Of a DNA stretch of 64,000 bases, positions 32,437 through 41,532 are shown piece after piece; the first letter of the stretch is position 1; every line of letters begins with the position of its first letter. The stretch is taken from NCBI GenBank assembly GCA_034414555.1, contig DAOUMA010000020.1, forward strand, positions 62,001 through 126,000, given 5' to 3'. A model generated the notes under the pieces. It had not been told where the DNA came from. It made no database searches and saw nothing but the letters and a program-made list of their open reading frames with translations. This stretch comes from CG2-30-46-19 sp034414555 (GTDB taxonomy: Bacteria > Chloroflexota > Dehalococcoidia > GIF9 > AB-539-J10). Both the position numbers and the translations under genes were made by a program.

Positions 32437-33539
32437 CCACCGACATCTTCAATGCCATGGTCAAAGAATATGCCAGAGTCCAGCAAAAGCTTTTGAAGGG
32501 CTTTGAGAATATGTTGCGGATTGAAGATGTGGAATCGGGGGTCACATCCTACGAAGTAGTTTACAAAGAGGACAAGGTTGAGCTCCACCATTACCAGCCC
32601 GAAACAAAGGTGGTCTACCCTATACCGCTTCTCGTTGTCTATGCCTTGGTTAACCGCCAGTATATGATGGATATTCAGCGTGACCGCTCTCTCTTTAGAA
32701 AACTCCTGGATAACGGAATTGACCTCTATGTTATTAACTGGGGCTATCCTACCAAGATAGATAAATATCTCACCATTGAAGACTATATTTTAGGCTACAT
32801 GGATAACATCGTGAATTTCCTGCGTGAGCAGAGTCGAAACGATAAGATTAATTTACTGGGTGTATGTCAGGGTGGAACTTTTTCTATTATCTACTCAGCT
32901 CTTTTCCCGGAGAAGATAAAAAATCTCGTAGCCATGGTAGCACCAGTAGATTTCCATACCAAGGATGGCCTCCTTAATGTCTGGGCGCTATCCTTAGACG
33001 CCGACCTTATGGTAGATGTATTAGGAAATATCCCTGGCGAGTTCATGAACCTGGGATTCCTCTGGCTTAAGCCCTTCCAGCTCATTTTAGACAAATATGT
33101 CGGACTCCTCGATAACATAGATGATCCAGAGGTAGTTCACAATTTCCTGTGTATGGAAAAATGGATTTTTGATTCCCCAGATCAAACCGGAGAAAGTTTT
33201 AGAAAGTTCATTAAGGACTTATACCAGGAAAACAAGTTAGTCAAGAATGAACTCATGCTCGGGAAACGGAGAGTTGACCTCAAAAAGATTACCATGCCTG
33301 TGCTCAACATCTATGGAGAGCAGGACCATCTTGTCCCCCCTTCTTCCTCTCGGCCTCTTGAAAAGTTAATAGGCTCCAAAGATTTGACTACCAGAAGTTT
33401 TCCTATGGGACATATTGGCATGTATGTCAGTTCCAAGTCACAAAGCGAAGTTGCACCCTTGATGGCTCAATGGCTCATCGAACGCTCAAAGCCAGAACCA
33501 GCCAGCCCCACAGCAAAACCGAAAGCAAGAAAGAGGTAA
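32433..33539 (+). CDS. phaC: Class III polyhydroxyalkanoate synthase, catalytic subunit PhaC
   Basis: A 368-residue alpha/beta hydrolase that polymerises 3-hydroxyacyl-CoA into storage polyester. The lipase-like box is GVCQGG with the catalytic cysteine at residue 145; the aspartate is in YGEQDHLVPP and the histidine in GHIGMYVSSK near residue 327. The length (about 355-370) and the phaE partner define class III. VINWGYPTKIDKYLTIEDYILGY is the typical pre-catalytic segment. No ketothiolase or acetoacetyl-CoA reductase gene is nearby, so the monomer must come from elsewhere. A basic Pro/Ala/Lys tail ends the protein. Confidence 0.95.
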   Translation: MTTDIFNAMVKEYARVQQKLLKGFENMLRIEDVESGVTSYEVVYKEDKVELHHYQPETKVVYPIPLLVVYALVNRQYMMDIQRDRSLFRKLLDNGIDLYVINWGYPTKIDKYLTIEDYILGYMDNIVNFLREQSRNDKINLLGVCQGGTFSIIYSALFPEKIKNLVAMVAPVDFHTKDGLLNVWALSLDADLMVDVLGNIPGEFMNLGFLWLKPFQLILDKYVGLLDNIDDPEVVHNFLCMEKWIFDSPDQTGESFRKFIKDLYQENKLVKNELMLGKRRVDLKKITMPVLNIYGEQDHLVPPSSSRPLEKLIGSKDLTTRSFPMGHIGMYVSSKSQSEVAPLMAQWLIERSKPEPASPTAKPKARKR

Positions 33540-33633
33540 CAAACGAGGTAAAGGTGAAACTTTCCCCTATTCGAGGGAGCATTCATCCTCTCAATGACAA
33601 AAAAACGCCCTCGCAAACACCCAACATAAGTTA

Positions 33634-33660
33634 TTGCTAGTTTTTTGGTTTTAATATAAT
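33634..33660 (+). promoter_or_regulatory. Possible etfB promoter
   Basis: A perfect TATAAT (33655-33660) with TTGCTA (33634-33639) 15 bases upstream, in an AT-rich gap before etfB. The spacer is short, so the -35 assignment is weak. Confidence 0.4.
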
Positions 33661-33695
33661 ATTATAAATTCGAAATTATTTGAGGAGGTTGGATA

Positions 33696-34496
33696 ATGCC
33701 AATTAACATGATTGTCTGTTGTAAACAAGTTCCTGACCCTGAGGCTCCCCCAGCTTCATTCAAGGTAGCTGGGGACAAGATGACTGTGCCGCCAGATGTA
33801 AAGCCAGTGGTTAGTCCTTATGACGAAAATGCTATGGAGGCTGCTTTAAGGATTAAAGACGCGATAGGCGGCAAAATCACGGTAATTAGCCTCGGTAACA
33901 ATCTAACCCGTGATGTGATTAAGAAACCGCTGTCTGTGGGTGGTGATGAGCTTATCCTTCTTGAAGACGCGGCTTTTGAAGGGGGTGATAGTTGGGCAAC
34001 AGCCAATGCACTGGCTGCCGCGATTAAGAAAATAGGGGAATACGACCTTATTCTCTGTGGGCGGCAATCCGCTGACTGGAATGCCGGTCAGGTTGGTTTG
34101 GGCATCGCGGGGATTTTAAGTATTCCTGCCGTGAGCGTGGTCAGGAAAATAGAGATTGTTGATGGAAAAGCGAAAGTAGAGCGAGCGGTTCGTGATGGCT
34201 ATGAAGTTGTGGAAGTTGCGCTTCCTGCATTGCTTACCATAACCAGCGAGCTGGGTGATTTACGCTATGCTGCGCTAAAAGGGATTATGGCGGCGGCGAA
34301 GAAGCAACCCATCGTATGGAAACCAGCGGACATCGGACTTGAGCCCTCTCAAGTTGGCGCTGCTGGGAGACGTGTTAAATTAGCTAAACTCTTTCAGCCA
34401 GTAAGGGAGACTAAGTGCGAGATAATCGGAGGAGATACTCCCGCAGAAGCTGGCGCTAACTTGGCTGTAAAGCTCAGAGAAGCAAAAAAACTCTAA
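33696..34496 (+). CDS. etfB: Electron transfer flavoprotein beta subunit
   Basis: A 266-residue EtfB/FixA protein that binds AMP or a second FAD and pairs with EtfA to move electrons between acyl-CoA dehydrogenases or similar enzymes and carriers. Motifs are IVCCKQVPDPEAPPASF at the start, VVSPYDENAMEAALRIKD, DLILCGRQSADWNAGQVG and the C-terminal arm with TSELGDLRYAALKGIMAA. The ATG follows GAGGAGG. A 15-base gap (34497-34511) separates it from etfA. Confidence 0.96.
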   Translation: MPINMIVCCKQVPDPEAPPASFKVAGDKMTVPPDVKPVVSPYDENAMEAALRIKDAIGGKITVISLGNNLTRDVIKKPLSVGGDELILLEDAAFEGGDSWATANALAAAIKKIGEYDLILCGRQSADWNAGQVGLGIAGILSIPAVSVVRKIEIVDGKAKVERAVRDGYEVVEVALPALLTITSELGDLRYAALKGIMAAAKKQPIVWKPADIGLEPSQVGAAGRRVKLAKLFQPVRETKCEIIGGDTPAEAGANLAVKLREAKKL

Positions 34497-34511
34497 CTTA
34501 AGGAGGAAATG

Positions 34512-35513
34512 ATGGCTGAAAATAAAGGTATATTAGTTTTCGGAGAAATAGCAGAGGGGAAATTTTCTTCCATTACCACTGAATTGCTGGGATGTGGTAG
34601 GAAGCTTGCTGACGAATTAAAGGAGAATTTATCCTGTTTATTAGCCAGTGATAAGGTTGGTGACCTTTCCAAAGAGGCAATTGCTTTTGGAGCAGACAAA
34701 GTCTATACCGTGGAAGGCTCAGCGTTAAAGCAATACGAAGCAGACTGTTATATGCAGGTCGCTGCCCAGGTTATCGGGCAGGTTTCACCTCGTGTCATCT
34801 TGCTGGGCAATACGCCCATGGGTGCCGACTTAGCTCCTCGCCTTGCTTTTAGACTTCATGTTGGGTTATCTACAGACTGCCTTGAGTTGAGCATAGACCC
34901 AGGGATAAAGCAGCTTATGCAGACGAGTTCGGTGTATGGAGGCAATGCTCAGGCGATATTCACAACCGAGGCTCTGCCCCAAATAGCTACTATCAGAGTG
35001 AAGGCAATGTCGCCCATAGAGCGCGATGGGTCAAGGAAGGGAGAAGTTATTCCTACTAAAGTTGCCATAGATATGTCTAAGGTGAAGACAAAGATAGTGG
35101 GGACTATAAAAGAGGAAGTAACTGGCGTTAAGCTTGAGGATGCCTCGGCGATAGTTTGTGGAGGCAGAGGGTGTGGTGGACCTGACCCTTACAATACTAC
35201 CTTGAAAGAGCTTGCCGCTGTGCTCAAGGGCGCCGTAGGTGCTTCCCGACCTCCATGTGATAATGGATGGGTGCCTGAGGCGATGCACATCGGTCTCACC
35301 GGTAAGATTGTCGCTCCCGATATTTATTTTGCTATCGCAATATCAGGAGCCAGCCAGCATATGTCTGGTTGCAGTGGCTCCAAGACCATCATTGCCATTA
35401 ACAAGGACCCTGAGGCGAATATATTCAAGCAAGCTCACTATGGAGTGGTGGGTAAATTTGAAGATGTTGTACCTGCTTTGACCAGTAAGCTGAAGGAATT
35501 GCTGGCGGGGTAA
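34512..35513 (+). CDS. etfA: Electron transfer flavoprotein alpha subunit
   Basis: A 333-residue EtfA/FixB protein. The FAD domain at the C-terminus shows VCGGRGCGG, GAVGASRPPCDNGWVPEAMHIGLTGKIVAPDIYFAIAISGASQHMSGC and AINKDPEANIFKQAHYGVVGKFEDVVPAL. Of two adjacent ATG codons, 34512 has better spacing from AGGAGG (34501-34506) than 34509. With etfB it forms a two-gene operon; no dehydrogenase gene accompanies it, so it may serve several partners. It converges with the EF-G-like gene. Confidence 0.96.
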   Translation: MAENKGILVFGEIAEGKFSSITTELLGCGRKLADELKENLSCLLASDKVGDLSKEAIAFGADKVYTVEGSALKQYEADCYMQVAAQVIGQVSPRVILLGNTPMGADLAPRLAFRLHVGLSTDCLELSIDPGIKQLMQTSSVYGGNAQAIFTTEALPQIATIRVKAMSPIERDGSRKGEVIPTKVAIDMSKVKTKIVGTIKEEVTGVKLEDASAIVCGGRGCGGPDPYNTTLKELAAVLKGAVGASRPPCDNGWVPEAMHIGLTGKIVAPDIYFAIAISGASQHMSGCSGSKTIIAINKDPEANIFKQAHYGVVGKFEDVVPALTSKLKELLAG

Positions 35514-35531
35514 ATCAATTTAATACAGAAC

Positions 35532-37601
35532 TTATTCCTTTTCTTGCTTCCTTTGAGCAATGACTTTCTGGGTGAGATGAGGTGGCACCTCTTCGTAGTG
35601 GCTGAATTCCATGGTGAAGCTGCCCCGTCCCTGTGTTATTGACCTCAAGCTTATAGCATAATCCAGCAATTCTGAGTAGGGGCACTGAGCTTGAATAGTA
35701 TTATTTTTGCCTTCAGGTTCTATCCCGAGCACACGTCCTCTTTTTGAGTTAAGGTCACCAGTGAGGTCGCCAGTGAATTCTTCTGGAGCGGTTATCGTCA
35801 AGTTCATTATCGGCTCAAGTAGGATCGGTTGTCCCTGAGATAATCCCTTTTTCAAAGCTTGCGCCCCGGCGATTTTAAAGCAGATATCTGATGAATCCAC
35901 CGGGTGGAAGCTACCGTCGTAAAGCGTGACCTTGGTGTCCATAATGGGATAGCCAGCCAGGATTCCTTCCTGCCTTGCTTCGTTGACTCCTTTCTCCACC
36001 GCCGGGATGTAATTTTTGGGTATCGCTCCGCCGACAATTCTCTGGGTAAACTCAAAACCGCTGCCTCGAGGCAAAGGCTCGAGCTCCAACAAGACATGTC
36101 CATATTGCCCATGTCCCCCTGTTTGCTTCTTGTGCTTGTATTCTGCCTTGGTTGCCGCAGTGATGGTTTCCTTGTAAGGAATCTTTGGTGGGCTCAAAAT
36201 TAGCGTTACACCGAATTTGCGATGTGCTTTTTCCTTCACCATCTCTAAATGAGCATCGCCGATTCCTGAAATTAGAACCTCATTGGTATCCTGCTCCCTG
36301 TGTATTTGAAGGGCAGGGTCCTCCTCACAAATCCGGGGTAAGATTGTGCTCATTTTATCCAGGTCAGCTTTAGTTTGGGGTTGGACTGCCATTGTCATAT
36401 TTGCCTGAGGGAACTCGATGCCCTCCAGTATTAAGTGGCGTTCAGGAGAGCAGAGGGTATCTCCGGTGGTGGTCAAGCTCAATCTAGCCACTGCGCCAAT
36501 GTCACCAGCGGCTAGTTCGGGGACTGGTTCCTGGCTCTTCCCCCTTAAAACGAAGAGCTGACCAATGCGCTCCATACCATTCTTGGTAGCATTCCAAACC
36601 TGAGAGTTGCTCAATAGCAAGCCAGAATAAACGCGGAAGTAATTGAGCTTACCTACATATGGGTCAGCGGTGGTTTTAAACACGAAGCTACTCAAAGGTT
36701 CCCCCACAGCTGGTTTAACTTCTTCTTTTTCCTTGGTTGTTGTGTTTACCGCTGTGATGGCACCGTGTTCTTCAGGCGAAGGGAGGAAATCGCAAATGGC
36801 GTCGAGAAGGGACTTTATGCCGATACCCTGTAATGCTGAACCAGCGAAAACAGGGACTAATTTCCTTGAAACCGTTGCCTTCTTTATGGCTTGAAGAATT
36901 TCCTCATTGCTTATTTCCTCTCCCTCTAAATATTTGGTTAGAAGTTCGTCATCAACCTCAACAGCAGCCTCTACTAATTTCTCGCGATAAGAAGCGGCCT
37001 GTTCTGAAAGCGAGGAAGGTATATCTGTTTCCTTCAGTTCAGCTCCAGCATAACCTTTCATGCTGACCAGGTCTACGAAACCTTTGAAGTCACTTTGTGA
37101 GCCTATAGGGAGTATAGCAGGCAGACAATTTGCCCCTAATTTAGCCTGTATTTCTTTCAAAGTAGCAAAGAAGTTGGCATTCTCTTTGTCCATCCTGTTG
37201 ATGAACAGCAAGCAAGGTAGATTTGCTTTTTCCACATATTCCCAGACCTGTTCGGTTCCCACTTCCACGCCTGAAGCAGCGCCGACCACGATTATTGCTC
37301 CTTCGCTAACACGCAAACCACATTTAATTTCACTGGTAAAATCGGCGTATCCTGGAGGATCAATGAGATTTATCTTCGTCTCCTTCCATACTTGGGGAAG
37401 CAGCGATAGGTTGATACTCATATGGCGCTCTATCTCGCTAGGGTCATAATCGGAGGTAGTAGTTCCATCCCCGATATTACCTAAACGTTTAATAGTCCCC
37501 GAAGCGAACAGCATTGATTCAGCAAGCGATGTCTTCCCAGTGCCATAATGGGATAACAAAATTACATTACGGATTTCATCTGGGCCATATTGAATAGCCA
37601 T
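35532..37601 (-). CDS. Elongation factor G-like translational GTPase
   Basis: A 689-residue GTPase with the EF-G domain order. G1 is SHYGTGKTS (residues 17-25), G3 DPPGYADF (DTPG in canonical EF-G), G4 NRMD (NKMD in canonical); domain IV contains KKQTGGHGQYGHVLLELEPL, and domain V ends with RSITQGRGSFTMEFSHYEEVP. The G1 histidine and the altered G3/G4 place it with the EF-G-like paralogues rather than the main str-operon EF-G. Its start overlaps the stop of a small upstream gene by one base. Its precise function is unknown; ribosome recycling or stress translation are possibilities. Confidence 0.9.
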   Translation of the reverse strand: MAIQYGPDEIRNVILLSHYGTGKTSLAESMLFASGTIKRLGNIGDGTTTSDYDPSEIERHMSINLSLLPQVWKETKINLIDPPGYADFTSEIKCGLRVSEGAIIVVGAASGVEVGTEQVWEYVEKANLPCLLFINRMDKENANFFATLKEIQAKLGANCLPAILPIGSQSDFKGFVDLVSMKGYAGAELKETDIPSSLSEQAASYREKLVEAAVEVDDELLTKYLEGEEISNEEILQAIKKATVSRKLVPVFAGSALQGIGIKSLLDAICDFLPSPEEHGAITAVNTTTKEKEEVKPAVGEPLSSFVFKTTADPYVGKLNYFRVYSGLLLSNSQVWNATKNGMERIGQLFVLRGKSQEPVPELAAGDIGAVARLSLTTTGDTLCSPERHLILEGIEFPQANMTMAVQPQTKADLDKMSTILPRICEEDPALQIHREQDTNEVLISGIGDAHLEMVKEKAHRKFGVTLILSPPKIPYKETITAATKAEYKHKKQTGGHGQYGHVLLELEPLPRGSGFEFTQRIVGGAIPKNYIPAVEKGVNEARQEGILAGYPIMDTKVTLYDGSFHPVDSSDICFKIAGAQALKKGLSQGQPILLEPIMNLTITAPEEFTGDLTGDLNSKRGRVLGIEPEGKNNTIQAQCPYSELLDYAISLRSITQGRGSFTMEFSHYEEVPPHLTQKVIAQRKQEKE

Positions 37602-37825
37602 TATTCTATTTTGATATCCTTTCTCTTTGTTTCTTTCTTTCGGGGCTTTTCTGCCTGCTCAATGGCAGCATCGATTAAGCTGCGCAGAGCTAACAACCTC
37701 TCTTTGCGAGCAGTTCGAAGGTGGCTCTGCACCTCTTCGGAGAATAGTGGGATCCCTGCTGTGTTAATCCTCACCACAAATCCCTTCCCAGGCTCGTGTT
37801 CAATCTCAAAAATCCTCTCTGCCAT
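37601..37825 (-). CDS. Small charged protein of unknown function
   Basis: A 74-residue protein with a beta-like start (AERIFEIEHEPGKGFVVRINTAGIPLF), a helical middle (EEVQSHLRTARKERLLALRSLIDAAIEQAE) and a lysine-rich tail. ATG at 37825 is chosen because GGAGGC precedes it. It lies 14 bases after the ArsA-like gene and its stop overlaps the EF-G-like start by one base, so all three are co-translated. I do not recognise a family; position suggests a partner of the ArsA-type ATPase. Confidence 0.7.
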   Translation of the reverse strand: MAERIFEIEHEPGKGFVVRINTAGIPLFSEEVQSHLRTARKERLLALRSLIDAAIEQAEKPRKKETKRKDIKIE

Positions 37826-37839
37826 TCTGCCTCCTTTCT

Positions 37840-39018
37840 TCACTTGGATTTATCACTTGCTTGGAAGCTGATTTTCAACCTCTCATCTTCAAACCTGGCC
37901 TTGTCTACCGCTAAACCTCTCAGGATATTGGGCAAAATTATGTTTCTTCGGAATGATGCTACCTGTATGGTAAGTTCATCACCGTTTCTGGCTAAGTTGA
38001 TGTTCCCTTTGGCGATGAATGGCAAGGCCATGCTAAGTATATAGCTATTATCTTCACGCTTGATGCTTTGAATCTGGCCATGGAAGAATAACTTAGCAGG
38101 GTCATTATCCCGGTAAAGGGTCTTCCCTACAGCCTGGAGCATTGGTATTCCTACCACCTCTTGCTGAAACAAGGGCAGGCTCAAAACAGGCAAGGGAGCA
38201 AAGCACTCCTCGATTAAAGTATAGTATTCTTTCTGGCTCTTCTTCCAGTAATCAAAATAAGGGTCTTTTACTTCTTCAGAAATGAAGCGATTGCAAATAA
38301 TGAGGTCCGTGGGGTAACCATAAAGGTTAAGGTAGGTGAATGTGCGCTGTGCTTCCTTAATCACCATTTTCTCAGGATTGACCACCAGGCGCATCGAGGA
38401 TTTTTTGGGGTCGCTAAGCAAATTCTGTATCCTATCAAGCTCGCTGAACAGGTGTTCTGCGGAGTCGAATACCTCATCGCTTGGCATAGGTATATTGGAA
38501 GCGAATTTAACTAGAGGTCGTACCATGCCGACGATAGCTCGTCCTTTTGGGAATATCCTGTGCATCCACCACCGCAATATTTCGGGGAAACTAAGCAAAC
38601 GCAAAGTCTCCCCGGTTGGAGCACAATCTACAATGGCAACATCATATTTATTATCGTCGTGGTAATGGGAGATGTAAAGCAAATTAGCTAGTTCTTCCAT
38701 GCCAGGCAGGACAGCTATGTCATCGGCAACAACCTCGTCTATGCCACGCCAGGCTAGCAAAGCTGTTATCCATTCCTGGACAGTATCCCAGTAAGTTCTC
38801 AAAGTTTGTGACATATTGGTTTCCTGCGCCCATAAATTGGAGGCGATAAGCTGTGGCTCATTACCAAGGGTGATGTCGAAGGAATCGGCGAGGCTATGGG
38901 CAGGGTCGGTGCTAAGAACTACAGTTTTGTAACCCAGCTCTGCGGCTCTTAGCGCCGTTGCTGCAGCTACAGTGGTCTTGCCTACCCCTCCTTTGCCGGT
39001 ATACAGGATAATTCTCAT
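37840..39018 (-). CDS. ArsA/Get3-type ATPase
   Basis: A 392-residue P-loop ATPase of the ArsA/Get3 family. The deviant Walker A GKGGVGKTTVAAATA is at residues 8-22, followed by STDPAHSLADSFDI (switch I with P-loop-coupled Asp), VDCAPTGETLRLLSFPEILRWW (switch II) and IICNRF. The last about 80 residues (EDNSYILSMALPFIAKGNINLARNGDELTIQVASFRRNIILP) form an HSP20-like domain common in bacterial ArsA homologues. No arsB or arsD is adjacent and only one ATPase domain is present, so a role in membrane-protein or other cargo delivery is as likely as arsenite efflux. ATG 39018 is chosen over a TTG eight codons upstream. Confidence 0.9.
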   Translation of the reverse strand: MRIILYTGKGGVGKTTVAAATALRAAELGYKTVVLSTDPAHSLADSFDITLGNEPQLIASNLWAQETNMSQTLRTYWDTVQEWITALLAWRGIDEVVADDIAVLPGMEELANLLYISHYHDDNKYDVAIVDCAPTGETLRLLSFPEILRWWMHRIFPKGRAIVGMVRPLVKFASNIPMPSDEVFDSAEHLFSELDRIQNLLSDPKKSSMRLVVNPEKMVIKEAQRTFTYLNLYGYPTDLIICNRFISEEVKDPYFDYWKKSQKEYYTLIEECFAPLPVLSLPLFQQEVVGIPMLQAVGKTLYRDNDPAKLFFHGQIQSIKREDNSYILSMALPFIAKGNINLARNGDELTIQVASFRRNIILPNILRGLAVDKARFEDERLKISFQASDKSK

Positions 39019-39110
39019 TTCGCTTATTATAAGCTTCTTCAAACAGAGTGAGCAACTATTGTCCGACGATAAAGCGTGATGCTACAATTGCAGCGTTCGG
39101 GAATATCAAG

Positions 39111-39398
39111 ATGAAATTAAGTCGCAAGCAAGTAGAGCATGTAGCCTGGTTAGCACGTCTGGGTTTAAGCGAAGATGAAATCGAGAAATTTACAGTTGAG
39201 CTATCCAATATTCTGGAAAATTTTGAGATACTTAATCAGGTGGACACAGCTGATGTGCCACCGGCAACTCATGCAGTTCCATTACAAAGCGTTTTCAGGG
39301 AAGACCAGAGTTTTCCTTCATATCCTCAAAGCGATGTCCTTGCTAATGCTCCCAAAAGGGAAGAGGGCTGCTTTAAGGTGAAGCCAGTTTTGGAGTAG
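39111..39398 (+). CDS. gatC: Asp-tRNA(Asn)/Glu-tRNA(Gln) amidotransferase subunit C
   Basis: A 95-residue protein with the GatC pattern: LSRKQVEHVAWLARLGLSEDEIEKFTVELSNILENFEILNQVDT, then PLQSVFREDQ and the C-terminal ANAPKREEGCFKVKPVLE. It wraps GatA and GatB in the transamidosome that makes Gln-tRNA and Asn-tRNA. ATG 39111 restores the family start. A plsY paralogue separates it from gatA; gatB is not in the window. Confidence 0.95.
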   Translation: MKLSRKQVEHVAWLARLGLSEDEIEKFTVELSNILENFEILNQVDTADVPPATHAVPLQSVFREDQSFPSYPQSDVLANAPKREEGCFKVKPVLE

Positions 39399-39416
39399 GC
39401 ATCTTAGTTAGGATAA

Positions 39417-40034
39417 ATGATTAATGCCGTTGCTGTAGTCTGTGGCTATCTGCTTGGTTCTATTCCTTCAGCTTACCTTGCTGCTCGCCTCAAAAAAGGG
39501 ATAGACATTCGTAATGTCGGAGGCAGGACTGTGGGGGCGCTGAATGTCTACTATGAAGTAGGGCTTGCAGCCGGAATACTTGTTTTGCTGGTTGACATTG
39601 GCAAGGGGATAGCGGCGGTTCTCTTAGCTCGCTGGCTCGGCGTTGATTTAGTATTTCAACTTCTTGCCGGGCTGGCTGCTGTGTTAGGTCACATTTTCCC
39701 CGTTTTTCTCAAGTTCCATGGTGGCCGGGGAGGAGCCACTACCATAGGTGTCCTCCTTATTTTATTGCCCAAGGCAATTCCCTTCTGGCTTGGTACATGT
39801 GTCATAGTGTTGCTTATTACCCGCAATATAACTTTCTGCTACAGTATGGGGTTCATTTGTTTCCCCGTTGTGGCTGGGTTAATCTACGGCGATGTATCTT
39901 TAGTGGCTTTCTCTCTAGGGTTACCACTATTCCTGGGGATAAGGTATATTCCCAGGCTGAGCGAGATGCATTCAAAAGCTGGCGGCAGTTGGCGGAAAGT
40001 CATCTCCCGCAGTAGCGTTATGGAGAGGCTTTAA
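39417..40034 (+). CDS. PlsY-family glycerol-3-phosphate acyltransferase (copy 2)
   Basis: A 205-residue membrane protein of the PlsY family: GYLLGSIPSAYLAARLKKGIDIRNVGGRTVGALNVYYEVG at the N-terminus, LVDIGKGIAAVLLA, and LKFHGGRGGATTIGVLL for the GGKGVAT motif. Compared with classical PlsY, the GSGNxGATN loop reads GGRTVGALN and the lysine of GGKG is an arginine. These changes and the separate copy at 213-827 suggest functional divergence. It sits between gatC and gatA, 18 bases after gatC and 5 before gatA. Confidence 0.88.
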   Translation: MINAVAVVCGYLLGSIPSAYLAARLKKGIDIRNVGGRTVGALNVYYEVGLAAGILVLLVDIGKGIAAVLLARWLGVDLVFQLLAGLAAVLGHIFPVFLKFHGGRGGATTIGVLLILLPKAIPFWLGTCVIVLLITRNITFCYSMGFICFPVVAGLIYGDVSLVAFSLGLPLFLGIRYIPRLSEMHSKAGGSWRKVISRSSVMERL

Positions 40035-40039
40035 GTTTT

Positions 40040-41500
40040 ATGAACAAGCTTTGTCAACTGACTATCCACGAAGCTCACGAACTTCTTAAACGAGGTGAGA
40101 TTTCCTCGGTCGACCTTACCAAAGCTACACTGGAGCGTATCGCTGAGGTAGAGGACAAAATTCATGCCTGCGTCACTGTTACCGAAGACATTGCTTTAAG
40201 GCAAGCTGAGGAGGCGGATGGTTATATACGGAATGGCAATATTACGCCGTTAGCTGGTGTGCCTATGTTAATCAAGGATGTTATCTGCACCGAGGGAATA
40301 CGAACTACCTGTTCTTCAAAGATACTGGAAAACTTCGTTCCGCCTTACGATGCCACAGTGATAAAGAAACTGAAGACGCAAAAAGCAGTGGTATTAGGCA
40401 AGGCGAATATGGATGAATTTGCCATGGGCTCTTCTACAGAGCATTCTGCCTTTTTCCCCACTCACAACCCCTGGAATCTAAACTATGTTCCCGGTGGTAG
40501 CAGTGGTGGCCCTGCCGCTGCTGTGGCTGCCGATGAAGCCGTCTACGCTCTTGGCTCTGATACCGGCGGCAGCATACGCCAGCCGGCAGGATTTTGTGGG
40601 GTAGTGGGTCTAAAGCCCACTTATGGGCGGGTGAGCCGTTTTGGTTTGGTTGCCTTCGCCAGCTCCCTCGACCAGATTGGACCGATAACCAAGGATGTTA
40701 CCGATTGCGCCCTGGTGATGAATGCTATTGCGGGATATGATTCTATGGACTCCACCTCAGTGGATTACCCGGTACCGAATTATGTTTCTTATTTAATGCG
40801 TGACCTTAAGGGGCTACGTATTGGCATTCCCCGGGAATACTTTGTGGAAGGGATGCAAGAAGGGGTAAAGTCAGCTTTGGAAATGGCGATAAAGAAGCTT
40901 GAGGAGCTAGGTGCCGAAATAGACTGGGAAGTCTCTTTACCACACACCAAATATGCCTTAGCAGTCTACTATATAGTTGCCCCGTCTGAGGCTTCGGCGA
41001 ACCTGGCTCGCTATGATGGAGTTAAATATGGCTTCTCGGAGCAAAATGCCAGCAGTGTGATAGAGGCGACGGAAAAGACACGGCAATTTGGCTTTGGAAC
41101 TGAGGTCAAGCGGAGAATAATGTTGGGTACCTACGCTCTGTCCGCTGGCTATTATGATGCTTATTACCTCAAGGCGCAGAAGGTGCGTACCTTGATAAAA
41201 CAGGAATTTGAACAAGCTTTTGAGAAGTATGATGCCCTGGTTACCCCGACATCGCCCACGGTGGCATTCAAATTGGGTGAGAAGCTGGAAGACCCGATGC
41301 AAATGTATTTGAGCGATGTCTGCACCTTGCCCATAAATATCGCTGGCATTCCCGCCATCTCTATACCCGCTGGATTTGCCCATGGTTTACCTGTCGGTAT
41401 GCAGGTCCTGGGCAAGCCGTTCAATGAGGAAACAATACTGCGTATTGCCTTTGCCTATGAGCAGGCAACTGATTGGCACAAAAAGAGACCGGAAATATAA
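40040..41500 (+). CDS. gatA: Asp-tRNA(Asn)/Glu-tRNA(Gln) amidotransferase subunit A
   Basis: A 486-residue amidase that releases ammonia from glutamine for the transamidation. The catalytic triad is visible: Lys in PMLIKDVICTEG (about residue 77), Ser in GGSSGGPAAAVAA (about 152), and the nucleophile Ser in GSDTGGSIRQPAGFCG (about 176). FGLVAFASSLDQIGP and ALVTPTSPTVAF are typical. Full length and intact. It is the last gene of the gatC-plsY2-gatA unit; downstream lies a foreign-looking restriction-modification pair. Confidence 0.97.
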   Translation: MNKLCQLTIHEAHELLKRGEISSVDLTKATLERIAEVEDKIHACVTVTEDIALRQAEEADGYIRNGNITPLAGVPMLIKDVICTEGIRTTCSSKILENFVPPYDATVIKKLKTQKAVVLGKANMDEFAMGSSTEHSAFFPTHNPWNLNYVPGGSSGGPAAAVAADEAVYALGSDTGGSIRQPAGFCGVVGLKPTYGRVSRFGLVAFASSLDQIGPITKDVTDCALVMNAIAGYDSMDSTSVDYPVPNYVSYLMRDLKGLRIGIPREYFVEGMQEGVKSALEMAIKKLEELGAEIDWEVSLPHTKYALAVYYIVAPSEASANLARYDGVKYGFSEQNASSVIEATEKTRQFGFGTEVKRRIMLGTYALSAGYYDAYYLKAQKVRTLIKQEFEQAFEKYDALVTPTSPTVAFKLGEKLEDPMQMYLSDVCTLPINIAGIPAISIPAGFAHGLPVGMQVLGKPFNEETILRIAFAYEQATDWHKKRPEI

Positions 41501-41532
41501 ACAACAAATTTCAAATATCTGATTAAAAAGAC

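Noticed and set aside
37840..39018. Arsenite efflux pump ATPase ArsA
   Set aside because: The fold is ArsA/Get3, but only one ATPase domain is present and no arsB, arsD or arsR is linked; an arsenic role is not supported.
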